Source of the DNA: Hyphomicrobiales bacterium
GTDB taxonomy: Bacteria > Pseudomonadota > Alphaproteobacteria > Rhizobiales > Rhizobiaceae
DNA length: 64,000 bases
Assembly: GCA_900469965.1 (NCBI GenBank)
Contig: UBZP01000005.1
Coordinates: 124,001-188,000, forward strand
Direction of reading: 5' to 3'
This document shows, piece by piece, positions 18,639 through 26,484 of the stretch; within the stretch, counting starts at the first letter, position 1; every line of letters starts with the position of its first letter. The position numbers were made by a program, and so were the translations under genes. The notes below the pieces were generated by a model, which had not been told where the DNA came from, made no database searches, and was given only the letters and a program-made list of their open reading frames with translations.

Positions 18639-21050
18639 CTACCTGCGTTTTCCGAAGCGGCCGAGCAGCGAGAAGGTCACGAGGCCCAGAAGCACCGACA
18701 GACAGGCCAGCAGCACCGCATAGGAGAGGATGTTGGTCGACAGCCAGTTCGCGGCGATCAGCCGGTAGTTCCAGATGGAGAACGGCTGGGTCGGGAGGAA
18801 GGAGACGCGGGTCACCGGCCGCGTCTCCATCGGCTTGTCGCCGACCCCGAGCAGCGTCAGCGAGCCGGAGAGAAGCTCCCAGTTGGCGTTGCGCACCAGC
18901 GTGGCGGCCCCGGCCTGCAGCTTCTCGGGCGTCGGCGCTGTGAGCACGAGCCAGGCGCCGCCGCCGGACGGACCGATGCCCTGCGCCACCACCAGGTTCG
19001 CCGTATCGGGCGGCACGAACATCGCCTCGTCACCGGGCCGAAAGCGCAACGAGCCGAGGGAAATGTCGAAATTCCGGTCCAGCCAGTCGCTGACGGCCAT
19101 GAACGGCTTCTGCCATGCATTGCTGCTGGTCTTCTGGCGCCACGCGTCCAGCATGTCGGCGTTGGCGTCCGGCGATGCGCTCTGGGCGGAGGTGCCCCAG
19201 ATCTTGGCGGTGTCCTCGGAGAGATGGGCCTGCGCCAGGGCCACCGGCGGGATCTGCGATATCGGGCCGACGAAGATCGCGTTGCCATCGCCCGTGGCGG
19301 CGGCGGAAGCCTTGGGGACGGTCGCGACCGGCCGCCCGGCCATGACGGCGAGCTGGCTGAGAAGCGTCGCCGTCGCCGAGAGCGTCTGGTTGTCGATCCG
19401 GTCGACGATCAGGTCGACGGTCTCGCCGCCGCGACCGTAGGGAAAACCCGTGCCGGCCACCGCGCCGAGGTTGGGAAGCTGGGCGATGCGGGCGAAATCG
19501 CCGACGCGGAACTCCGAGGTGTCGAACAGGGCAAAGCGCGGCTCGTTGCTGGCCGTCGTGCCCGGCACGCACACCTCGTCGGCGCGGGTCTGCAGCACGG
19601 CCTCGATCTCGATCAGATTGGCGCCGGGGCGGAAATGCCGCATGGTGAAGCGGATCGGCAGATGGCGCAGCACGTCGCCGCCCGCCCGGGTGATCGGCAC
19701 CGTCGAGGCGATGCTGCCATTGACGTAGACGTCGATGTGGCTGCCGGGCAGGACGTCGCGCGAATAGGCGGCATCGAGCAGGATCCTCGCCTCTCCATAG
19801 GCATCCCCGTAGAAATCGGAGGGAATGCCGACATAGAAGCCGGTGCGGAACCGCCGGCCGCTGAATTCGGCCGACTTCAGGCCGAGCGCCGAGAACGGCA
19901 GGCGCGAGCTGCCGGTCAGAAGCGGGGTGTTCATCCCGGTCCAGCGCTGGGTCGCCAGTGCCGACCGGGTGGAATTCTCCGGCCGGTTGACCGGCGCCAG
20001 GATGTTTTCCACCACACTCTCGACGGCCTCCCAGCTGGGGCCGGTCAGCACCAGGACGGGCGCCTGCGTGGCGGGGTTCTCCATGAAGGCGGCGATGCCG
20101 CCCGAGCGCGCCCCATCCGGCAGCCGCGGCAGGATCCCCTCGAGCTCGGCCGCGGTGCCGACGACGACCGTCAGTTCGCCGGAAGCCGCCTTCGACGGCA
20201 GGGCGGTCGAGAACTCGAACACCTGGTTCGGCATCGTCGCCAGCATGCCGAGCGCCTGCGACAGCCGCAGCAGCGGCGTCGTCGTCGCGGACTGCTCCAG
20301 TTTCGGCACGACGATGTTGAAGCGCGTCTGGCCCTTCTCGTCGACGCCGACGGCGCGGATGTCGTCCAGGGTCGGGGCCGCGGTCATCTTGGCAGCGTCG
20401 AATTCGAGGAATGTCCGCTCGGGCAGGACATCCGACCAGAGCTCGTAGGTCGACTGCACCGTACAGTCGGTCCTGTGGCGCTGGGTTGCGCTGAACCCGA
20501 TCTTGTTCGTTCCCGGCCGCATCAGCCCGTAGGGGATCTCGAAGCTCCTGTCGGCCACGCCGCCCGGCGATTGGACCGGCACCTGGCCGATCAGGGTGTC
20601 GTTGACATAGACCGACAGGTTCGAGGCTTCCGGCGCCACATAGATGCTGTTGCGGTAGCCGAAGTTGAGTTTCGCGGCCGCCTCGGCCTGCTCGGGCGTG
20701 AGGTAGATCGTCCAGTCGCGGGTCGCGTATTCGCCGGCGAGGTTGAGGCGATCGGACGGCACGACGTAGAAGCGCGGGCCGGCCGCCGCGGCGGCGGGCT
20801 GCGGCGCAGGCAATGCGGCGGGAGCGGCCGGAGGCTGCGGCGACGACGGCTGCGGACTCGCCTGCGGGCCGGGCTGCGGCGCCAGCGGCTGGCCGGATTG
20901 CGGCACCGCCGGCGGGGGACTTGCGGGCGAAGGGCTTGCGCCCGGTTGCTGCGCCCGTTCGCCGCTCATGTCGAAGGGCACCTGCTGCGCGGCCACGGAG
21001 GCTGCGAAGGCGCAGGAGGCGATCAGCGTCGCGGCGAGGATGGACCTCAT
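18639..21050 (-). CDS. bcsB: Cellulose synthase regulatory/periplasmic subunit BcsB
   Basis: An 803-residue periplasmic protein held by one C-terminal helix (NILSYAVLLACLSVLLGLVTF) with a basic cytoplasmic tail (GRFGKRR). It starts with a signal peptide (MRSILAATLIASCAFAASVAAQ) and a Pro/Gln-rich stretch (about residues 35-85). Alternating carbohydrate-binding and flavodoxin-like domains follow, as in BcsB. The ATG overlaps the bcsA stop (ATGA), so the two are translationally coupled. BcsB guides the nascent glucan across the periplasm and is needed for BcsA activity. Confidence 0.93.
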   Translation of the reverse strand: MRSILAATLIASCAFAASVAAQQVPFDMSGERAQQPGASPSPASPPPAVPQSGQPLAPQPGPQASPQPSSPQPPAAPAALPAPQPAAAAAGPRFYVVPSDRLNLAGEYATRDWTIYLTPEQAEAAAKLNFGYRNSIYVAPEASNLSVYVNDTLIGQVPVQSPGGVADRSFEIPYGLMRPGTNKIGFSATQRHRTDCTVQSTYELWSDVLPERTFLEFDAAKMTAAPTLDDIRAVGVDEKGQTRFNIVVPKLEQSATTTPLLRLSQALGMLATMPNQVFEFSTALPSKAASGELTVVVGTAAELEGILPRLPDGARSGGIAAFMENPATQAPVLVLTGPSWEAVESVVENILAPVNRPENSTRSALATQRWTGMNTPLLTGSSRLPFSALGLKSAEFSGRRFRTGFYVGIPSDFYGDAYGEARILLDAAYSRDVLPGSHIDVYVNGSIASTVPITRAGGDVLRHLPIRFTMRHFRPGANLIEIEAVLQTRADEVCVPGTTASNEPRFALFDTSEFRVGDFARIAQLPNLGAVAGTGFPYGRGGETVDLIVDRIDNQTLSATATLLSQLAVMAGRPVATVPKASAAATGDGNAIFVGPISQIPPVALAQAHLSEDTAKIWGTSAQSASPDANADMLDAWRQKTSSNAWQKPFMAVSDWLDRNFDISLGSLRFRPGDEAMFVPPDTANLVVAQGIGPSGGGAWLVLTAPTPEKLQAGAATLVRNANWELLSGSLTLLGVGDKPMETRPVTRVSFLPTQPFSIWNYRLIAANWLSTNILSYAVLLACLSVLLGLVTFSLLGRFGKRR

Positions 21051-23242
21051 CGGGTGGCCTCCCTGACGGCGCCCGTCTCGGCGGCTGCCGCCTTCGGCTT
21101 CATGCTGCGCGCCAGATAGACGAGGCCGCGGCTCGTCTGGTAGAGCGCGACGCGCAGGAACCAGAGGGTTCCGAACAGGATGCCGGGATTGCCGCGCCGG
21201 GCCAGCTGGAAATCGCTCCACTGGTTGGAATTGGCGAAGATGAGATCGGCGACGAGGCTGTGATGGCGCGCCACGCAGGGCGTGAAGCGGCAGCCGATCG
21301 CGGTCAGGTCGCCATGGCCCTCGACATTGCGCACCTGCACCGGCAGTTCTTCCGGCTCGTCGCCGCCATAGGGCAGGAAACGGATCGCGGCATCCATGTC
21401 GAGCCCGATGGTCTGGCGGTCGATGCCGTAGACCTGCACCCGCGCCCCGTTCGCCGAGACGTTCTCGATCGTTGCGGGAAAGCTGCGGCCGTCGGTGACG
21501 AAATCGCAGCGGCGGCTGACGCGGACGCGCCGGCTCGCGGACTTCTCGCCGCGCTCGGAGACGACGCCGAGGGCGCAGCCGGCGATGATCAGGTTGAGCA
21601 GGTTCCAGCCGCCGACGACCAGCGTCACGTCAGCCTTGTAGGGCTCGGCATAGAAGCGGTAGACGCTGACCAGCAGGGCCACGAACAGCACGCCGAAAAT
21701 GACGAAGAACGGCCGGCTGATCTCCGAGAGGCGGCTGACGAGGACGGATTCGTCCTTCGCCGTCACCTTGAACGTCGGCTTGCGCGGGTTGAGGATCACC
21801 GAGACGACCGCCGGCAGCAGGTGCACGCTCTGCACATACTCGTAGAGCTCGGAAATCCAGGGCCAGCGGAACGTGCCGTAGAGGTAGTTCTGCATCATCA
21901 TGTTCACCAGCATGTAGGCGAGCGTGTAGCCGAGGAACTCGCCCCCCGAAGCGGTGAAGATCTGCAGGTCGAAGAAGAGGTAGAACAGCGGCGCAATCAG
22001 GAACATCGTCCGCGGGAACGGGAAGAACCAGAACAGCGTGGACGACATGTAACAGAGGCGCTGGGGGATCGACAGCCCACGCTTGAACAGCGGGAAGCGG
22101 AACCGCAGGATCTGGATCATGCCCTGGGCCCAGCGGCTGCGCTGGCCGATGAAGCTCGCAAACGTGGCCGGCTGGAGGCCCGCGATCAGCGGCTTGTCGA
22201 CATAGACGCTGTTCCAGCCGAGCGAATGCAGCGCGATCGCCGTCTCGCAGTCCTCGGTGATGGAGACGCCGCTGAAGCCGGCGGTGTCCTTCAGCGCCCG
22301 GCGACTGAGGACCGCCGCCGAGCCGCAGAAGAAGGCGGCGTTCCACTTGTCGAGGCCGCGCTGGATGATGCCGTAAAACATCTCGTTCTCGCTCGGCATC
22401 TTCTCGAAGGTCCTGAGATTGCGCTCCAGCGGGTCCGGGTTGAGGAAGAAATGCGGCGTCTGGACGAGGAAGAGCCTCGGATCGTCGTCGAAGTAGCCGA
22501 CGGTCTCGCGCAGGAAATCGCGCGCGGGCGCGTGATCGGCGTCGAACACGGCGACCAGCTCGCCGTCCGAATGGGCCAGGCCGTTGTTGAGATTGCCCGC
22601 CTTGGCGTGCTCGTTGCGGGCGCGGGTGAGATAGTGCACGCCGAGATCGTCGCAGAGCTGGCGGAGCGTGTCGTGACGGGCAAGCGCTGCCTGCGCCTCC
22701 AGCACCTTGCTCGAATTCCGCTTCTGCTCGGTGCTGCCGTCGTCGAGCAGCCAGACCTGCAGCTTGTCGGCCGGATAGTCCATCGCCTTGGCGGCGGCCA
22801 GGGTGTTGGCCAGCAGCGCCTCGTCCTCGTTGTAGCTCGGAACGAACACGTCGACCTTGGGAAAGGTCTTCAGCTGTCCGCTGCGCTCGGCGCGGGGCGC
22901 CAGCGGCATCGAGACGACGAAGAGGCTCAGCGCGAGCATTCCGACGCTGTACATCTCCGCCAGATAGAGCAGGAAGCCGGGGATGAAGTTCTCGAGCTGG
23001 CTGAGCGGAGGCAGGGTGCTGGTGGAGCGCCAGTAGACGTAGCGAAGGACGACCGCGGTGCCGAGCGCCAGCGCGATGAGGCGCCAGATGCCTTCGCCCT
23101 TCAGGATCTTGATGACCGCCATCAGCGCCACGATGGTGATGCTGGCGATCAGCTGCGTCTGCAGGTTGATCGGCAGTGCAATCAGGGCAATGACGCAAAA
23201 CGTGACGACTGCCCAGATGGCGACGGTACCGATCCTGTTCAT
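21047..23242 (-). CDS. bcsA: Cellulose synthase catalytic subunit (UDP-forming), with PilZ domain
   Basis: A 731-residue inner-membrane GT2 enzyme that polymerises glucose from UDP-glucose into beta-1,4-glucan. Four N-terminal helices precede the catalytic domain, which has all key motifs: WLLDDGSTEQ, VFDADHAP (DxD), SITEDCETA (TED) and GQRSRWAQGM (QxxRW). More helices follow, then a PilZ domain with RVSRR and NVSANG, the c-di-GMP-binding signature, so activity is expected to depend on c-di-GMP. AAGGA lies eight bases before the ATG. Confidence 0.97.
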   Translation of the reverse strand: MNRIGTVAIWAVVTFCVIALIALPINLQTQLIASITIVALMAVIKILKGEGIWRLIALALGTAVVLRYVYWRSTSTLPPLSQLENFIPGFLLYLAEMYSVGMLALSLFVVSMPLAPRAERSGQLKTFPKVDVFVPSYNEDEALLANTLAAAKAMDYPADKLQVWLLDDGSTEQKRNSSKVLEAQAALARHDTLRQLCDDLGVHYLTRARNEHAKAGNLNNGLAHSDGELVAVFDADHAPARDFLRETVGYFDDDPRLFLVQTPHFFLNPDPLERNLRTFEKMPSENEMFYGIIQRGLDKWNAAFFCGSAAVLSRRALKDTAGFSGVSITEDCETAIALHSLGWNSVYVDKPLIAGLQPATFASFIGQRSRWAQGMIQILRFRFPLFKRGLSIPQRLCYMSSTLFWFFPFPRTMFLIAPLFYLFFDLQIFTASGGEFLGYTLAYMLVNMMMQNYLYGTFRWPWISELYEYVQSVHLLPAVVSVILNPRKPTFKVTAKDESVLVSRLSEISRPFFVIFGVLFVALLVSVYRFYAEPYKADVTLVVGGWNLLNLIIAGCALGVVSERGEKSASRRVRVSRRCDFVTDGRSFPATIENVSANGARVQVYGIDRQTIGLDMDAAIRFLPYGGDEPEELPVQVRNVEGHGDLTAIGCRFTPCVARHHSLVADLIFANSNQWSDFQLARRGNPGILFGTLWFLRVALYQTSRGLVYLARSMKPKAAAAETGAVREATR

Positions 23243-23330
23243 TCCGATTCCTTCGTCTGCGGGCAGTATCCTAGAATTAGCCGCTTCCCGTTAACGAAAA
23301 ATTAGCCCGGCAGATTTTCGCGGTCAGGCT

Positions 23331-24227
23331 TCAATTGCAGCCGGCGGCGCCATAGACGCAGCCGGGCGCCGGCACGACGACCGCGCCGCCGGGTGCCGCC
23401 GGTGCCGTGCCGGCAACGGGCGAAGGAACGGCGACCACCGGGCGCAGCGGCTGCCCGCCCTCGCCGCTCTGAGCCTCGCGCTCGATCGCGACGCGCTGCA
23501 CCCTCCCGGGGGCGGCGGCCGGGCGGGGGGCGCGTGTCGAAAGCTCGGTGGCGGCGGGCAGGATCGGGCTGGAATCCTCGCCGAGCGTCGGATCCACCGG
23601 CCGCGGCGGACCGTAGGGGTTCCAGCCCTGCGGCTCGAAGGTCCCGTTGATCGTGTAGCCATACATGACCGCAAGCAGTTCCCGCTCGTCGGCGTCGCTG
23701 TCGCACAGTCGCGCCCGGACCTGGATGTTGCCGCGGTTCTGGAAGAGCGTGCGCTCGTCGTCGCGGGCGCGCAGCTGCTGCCAGCCGTAGAGACAGGCGT
23801 CACCCGCGGCGCTGCGGCCGAAGGCATAGCCGAACGAACCGTACTGGTTCTGCAGGTAGAGCGGCGAGGTGCGCATGGCCACGCCCGGGATCTGCTGGCG
23901 CATCTCGCTGGAGAGCCTGGAGACGTGCACGGGGCGGAAGCCCAGCCGGCTCTGGCCGTCCAATGTCGCCTCCATCGGCCCGTACATCTGGATGCTGAGG
24001 TAGTTCTGGCCGGGAATCGTGGAGGAGGTGAAGAGCGAGACCTTCTGCTCCACCGCATTGGAATAGTCGCGCTGGACGACATCGACGACGGCCGGGCCGC
24101 CTGCGGCCGGAACGATCAGCGCTTCGCTTTCGGACACGATGCGATTGGCGGCGGGAAGGCGCACGCCGTCGCGGGCCGCACACCCGGCAAGCAAGGCAGC
24201 GGCTGCGAGCATGGCAACGCCGGTCAT
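23331..24227 (-). CDS. bcsN: Cellulose biosynthesis lipoprotein BcsN
   Basis: A protein of about 298 residues that opens the cellulose operon. A lipobox (LLAGC, cysteine near residue 16 from the ATG at 24227) predicts an outer- or inner-membrane lipoprotein. The body has no enzyme motifs; the last quarter is Pro/Ala/Val-rich and ends in two cysteines (APGCVYGAAGCN). BcsN is characteristic of rhizobial type III cellulose operons and its role is unknown. The start is uncertain: the n-region from 24227 lacks a basic residue, and a TTG at 24299 would add 24 residues including Lys and Arg. It lies 88 bases upstream of bcsA. Confidence 0.8.
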   Translation of the reverse strand: MTGVAMLAAAALLAGCAARDGVRLPAANRIVSESEALIVPAAGGPAVVDVVQRDYSNAVEQKVSLFTSSTIPGQNYLSIQMYGPMEATLDGQSRLGFRPVHVSRLSSEMRQQIPGVAMRTSPLYLQNQYGSFGYAFGRSAAGDACLYGWQQLRARDDERTLFQNRGNIQVRARLCDSDADERELLAVMYGYTINGTFEPQGWNPYGPPRPVDPTLGEDSSPILPAATELSTRAPRPAAAPGRVQRVAIEREAQSGEGGQPLRPVVAVPSPVAGTAPAAPGGAVVVPAPGCVYGAAGCN

Positions 24228-24391
24228 CGGCCAGAATTGTCGTTCGCCGCAAGCCGTTGGCAAGAGCAACGCCCCCGAATCAGATCCGCGTTCCTTCAAT
24301 CCGTCTATAGATCACAAGGAAAGGCAGTGAAACCCGCGGCATGAGCGGCAGCGCCCTCGCACAGGGAAATGTCGGGCACGGGATAACCTGG

Positions 24392-25255
24392 TCAGTCCGC
24401 CGGGCGCGCGGCCGAGCGTCCCTCGACCGGAATGTGGCCGGGGCCAGCCGGGCTCAGCACGGCGGTCAGGATCTCCGCTGCGGCCAGGGTTGCGATCACG
24501 GCGGGGCGCTTGTCGTGGAGCATCGCTCCGCCGATCGGGCAGACGAGACGGTCGGCAAGCGTAGCCGGCCCGCCCTCGCGGGAGAGCCAGCTCCTGAAGG
24601 TCGCGCGTTTCGTCTTCGAACCGATCATGCCGACATAGGCGGCATCGTCCCGGCGCAATGCCTCGGCGGCGATCAGGAAGTCGAGCGCATGATCATGCGT
24701 CAGGACGACGAAGGCGCTGCCTTTCGGCGCTTCGCGGACCACCGCCTCGGGCACGGCCGTCAGGCGGGTCTCGACGCCGGGGATGCGCGCTGCGGCAAGC
24801 TCGTCGGCGCGGCCGTCCACGAGGATCGTGCGGACCGGGGCGAGCGACAGCGCAAGGGCGAGCGCGTTGCCCACATGCCCCGCGCCGAAGAGATGGACGG
24901 AAGGACGGGCCGCGATCTCGCGGTCCCGCCGCTCGAGGAGGCGCGCGGAGAGCGCCGGGGTCACCGTTGCGAAGACGAGCTGGACGCGCCCGCCGCAGCA
25001 CTGCCCGATCTCCGGCCCGAGCGGAATGGTCAGAGGGGCGGCCGGCTGCCCCTGGCGCAGCGCCCGGCGGGCGTGGTCGATCGCCATGAATTCGAGCTGG
25101 CCGCCGCCGATGGTGGCGAAGGTGGCGGTCGCCGAGACGAGCATCCAGGCACCCGCCTCGCGCGGCGTCGAGCCGTCCACCGCCGCCACCTCGACCAGCA
25201 TGCAGCCGCCGTCTGCTTGCAGGAAGGCGCGGAGATCGTCGCGGGCGACAGGCAT
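24392..25255 (-). CDS. xdhC: Xanthine dehydrogenase accessory protein XdhC
   Basis: A 287-residue cytosolic chaperone that binds and sulfurates molybdenum cofactor and inserts it into xanthine dehydrogenase. It shows the family features: GSTPREAGAWMLV, GGGQLEFMAIDHARRAL, IGQCCGGRVQLVF with the conserved cysteine pair, and a C-terminal Rossmann domain (VHLFGAGHVGNALA). AAGGA lies eight bases before the chosen ATG; the open frame upstream is not supported. The expected xdhA and xdhB are absent. It is divergent from a ureidoglycine aminohydrolase gene, so both fit purine breakdown. Confidence 0.92.
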   Translation of the reverse strand: MPVARDDLRAFLQADGGCMLVEVAAVDGSTPREAGAWMLVSATATFATIGGGQLEFMAIDHARRALRQGQPAAPLTIPLGPEIGQCCGGRVQLVFATVTPALSARLLERRDREIAARPSVHLFGAGHVGNALALALSLAPVRTILVDGRADELAAARIPGVETRLTAVPEAVVREAPKGSAFVVLTHDHALDFLIAAEALRRDDAAYVGMIGSKTKRATFRSWLSREGGPATLADRLVCPIGGAMLHDKRPAVIATLAAAEILTAVLSPAGPGHIPVEGRSAARPAD

Positions 25256-25429
25256 TGACCAGGTCCTTGTCCGGCCGGCCGGGCCCGTTGGGCGCCAGGA
25301 CCGGTGAATTTGCACAGGGATGATAGTGCGCAACCGCGATCGCGGACAACAAGGCGCTGCATTTTCATCCCGCATGCGCTATCGATCGGCAATCGCCACA
25401 GGCAGAACCGCAGCCGCAGGGAGACACGC
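25256..25429. promoter_or_regulatory. Divergent control region between xdhC and the ureidoglycine aminohydrolase gene
   Basis: 174 bases between two divergent purine-catabolism genes. It contains a perfect 12-bp palindrome, CCGCGATCGCGG (25334-25345), near its middle, a candidate operator. No clear -35/-10 pair stands out. Confidence 0.4.
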
Positions 25430-26254
25430 ATGACCGATCGAACCTATGTCGCGCCGAAGGGCGGCGCCCCCCTGCAGACGCAGTTGCTCACCGGCCGGGC
25501 CGTCTTCACCGAAGCCTATGCCGTCATCCCCAAGGGCGTGATGATGGACATCGTCACGAGCTTCCTGCCGTTCTGGACCGGCACCCGGCTCTGGGTGCTG
25601 TCGCGCCCGCTCTCCGGCTTCGCCGAAACCTTCTCGCAATACATCATGGAGGTGGCGCCCGGCGGCGGCAGCGACCGGCCGGAGACCGATCCTGCGGCCG
25701 AGGGCGTGCTGTTCGTGATGGAGGGCGAGGTGACGGTCACGCTCGGCGGGCAGAGCCATGTGCTGACGCCCGGCGGCTATGCCTACCTGCCGCCCGCCAG
25801 CGGCTGGCGGCTTGCGAACGCCGGCGCGGATGCGGCCCGCTTCCACTGGATCCGCAAGGCCTACGAAAAGGTCGACGGGCTCGACGTTCCCGAACCGCTG
25901 TTCCTGAACGAAAAGGACATCGCGCCGGCGCCGATGCCGCATACGCAGGGGAAGTGGGCGACGACGCGCTTCGTCGATCCGTCCGACCTGCGCCACGACA
26001 TGCACGTGACCATCGTCACGCTCGAGCCCGGCGCGGTCATCCCGTTTGCCGAGACGCATGTGATGGAGCACGGGCTCTACGTGCTCGAGGGCAAGGCGGT
26101 CTACCGGCTGAACCAGGACTGGGTGGAGGTCGAGGCCGGCGACTTCATGTGGCTGCGCGCCTTCTGCCCGCAGGCCTGCTACGCCGGTGGCCCGGGCAGC
26201 TTCCGCTACCTGCTCTACAAGGACGTCAACCGGCACATGAAGCTCTCGCGCTGA
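25430..26254 (+). CDS. (S)-ureidoglycine aminohydrolase (bicupin)
   Basis: A 274-residue cytosolic enzyme with two cupin domains (about residues 60-135 and 185-265). It matches the UGHY/YlbA (AllE) family, which releases ammonia from (S)-ureidoglycine, a product of allantoate in purine breakdown. The second cupin holds the manganese-site pattern (PGAVIPFAETHVMEHGLYVLEG). AGGGAG lies seven bases before the ATG at 25430; the open frame upstream is not coding. Divergence from xdhC supports the purine assignment. No other allantoin genes are in the window. Confidence 0.88.
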   Translation: MTDRTYVAPKGGAPLQTQLLTGRAVFTEAYAVIPKGVMMDIVTSFLPFWTGTRLWVLSRPLSGFAETFSQYIMEVAPGGGSDRPETDPAAEGVLFVMEGEVTVTLGGQSHVLTPGGYAYLPPASGWRLANAGADAARFHWIRKAYEKVDGLDVPEPLFLNEKDIAPAPMPHTQGKWATTRFVDPSDLRHDMHVTIVTLEPGAVIPFAETHVMEHGLYVLEGKAVYRLNQDWVEVEAGDFMWLRAFCPQACYAGGPGSFRYLLYKDVNRHMKLSR

Positions 26255-26484
26255 CGCGACGCGGCAGTCATTCGGGCGCCGCGCAAGGACCAAATGCGGC
26301 AGGCTCGGCAACGGCCTGGAAAAAACGGCCCCTCGGCGACCGATTTGCCCGGCCTGCGGATTGCAACGGAAGCCTCGATCGGTAAAGATAAATTTATGGC
26401 GCGCAGCAAGCATCGATTTGCGGCCTGCGCTACACGCTATCCCCATTCACGAAGAGGTTCCGATTCGATTCGATATGTTTGCTG

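Noticed and set aside
24268-24294. GGAAC and CGTT on the minus strand upstream of bcsN, as a third stress promoter
   Set aside because: The spacing is 18 bases; the two convincing sites both have 16, so I do not call it.
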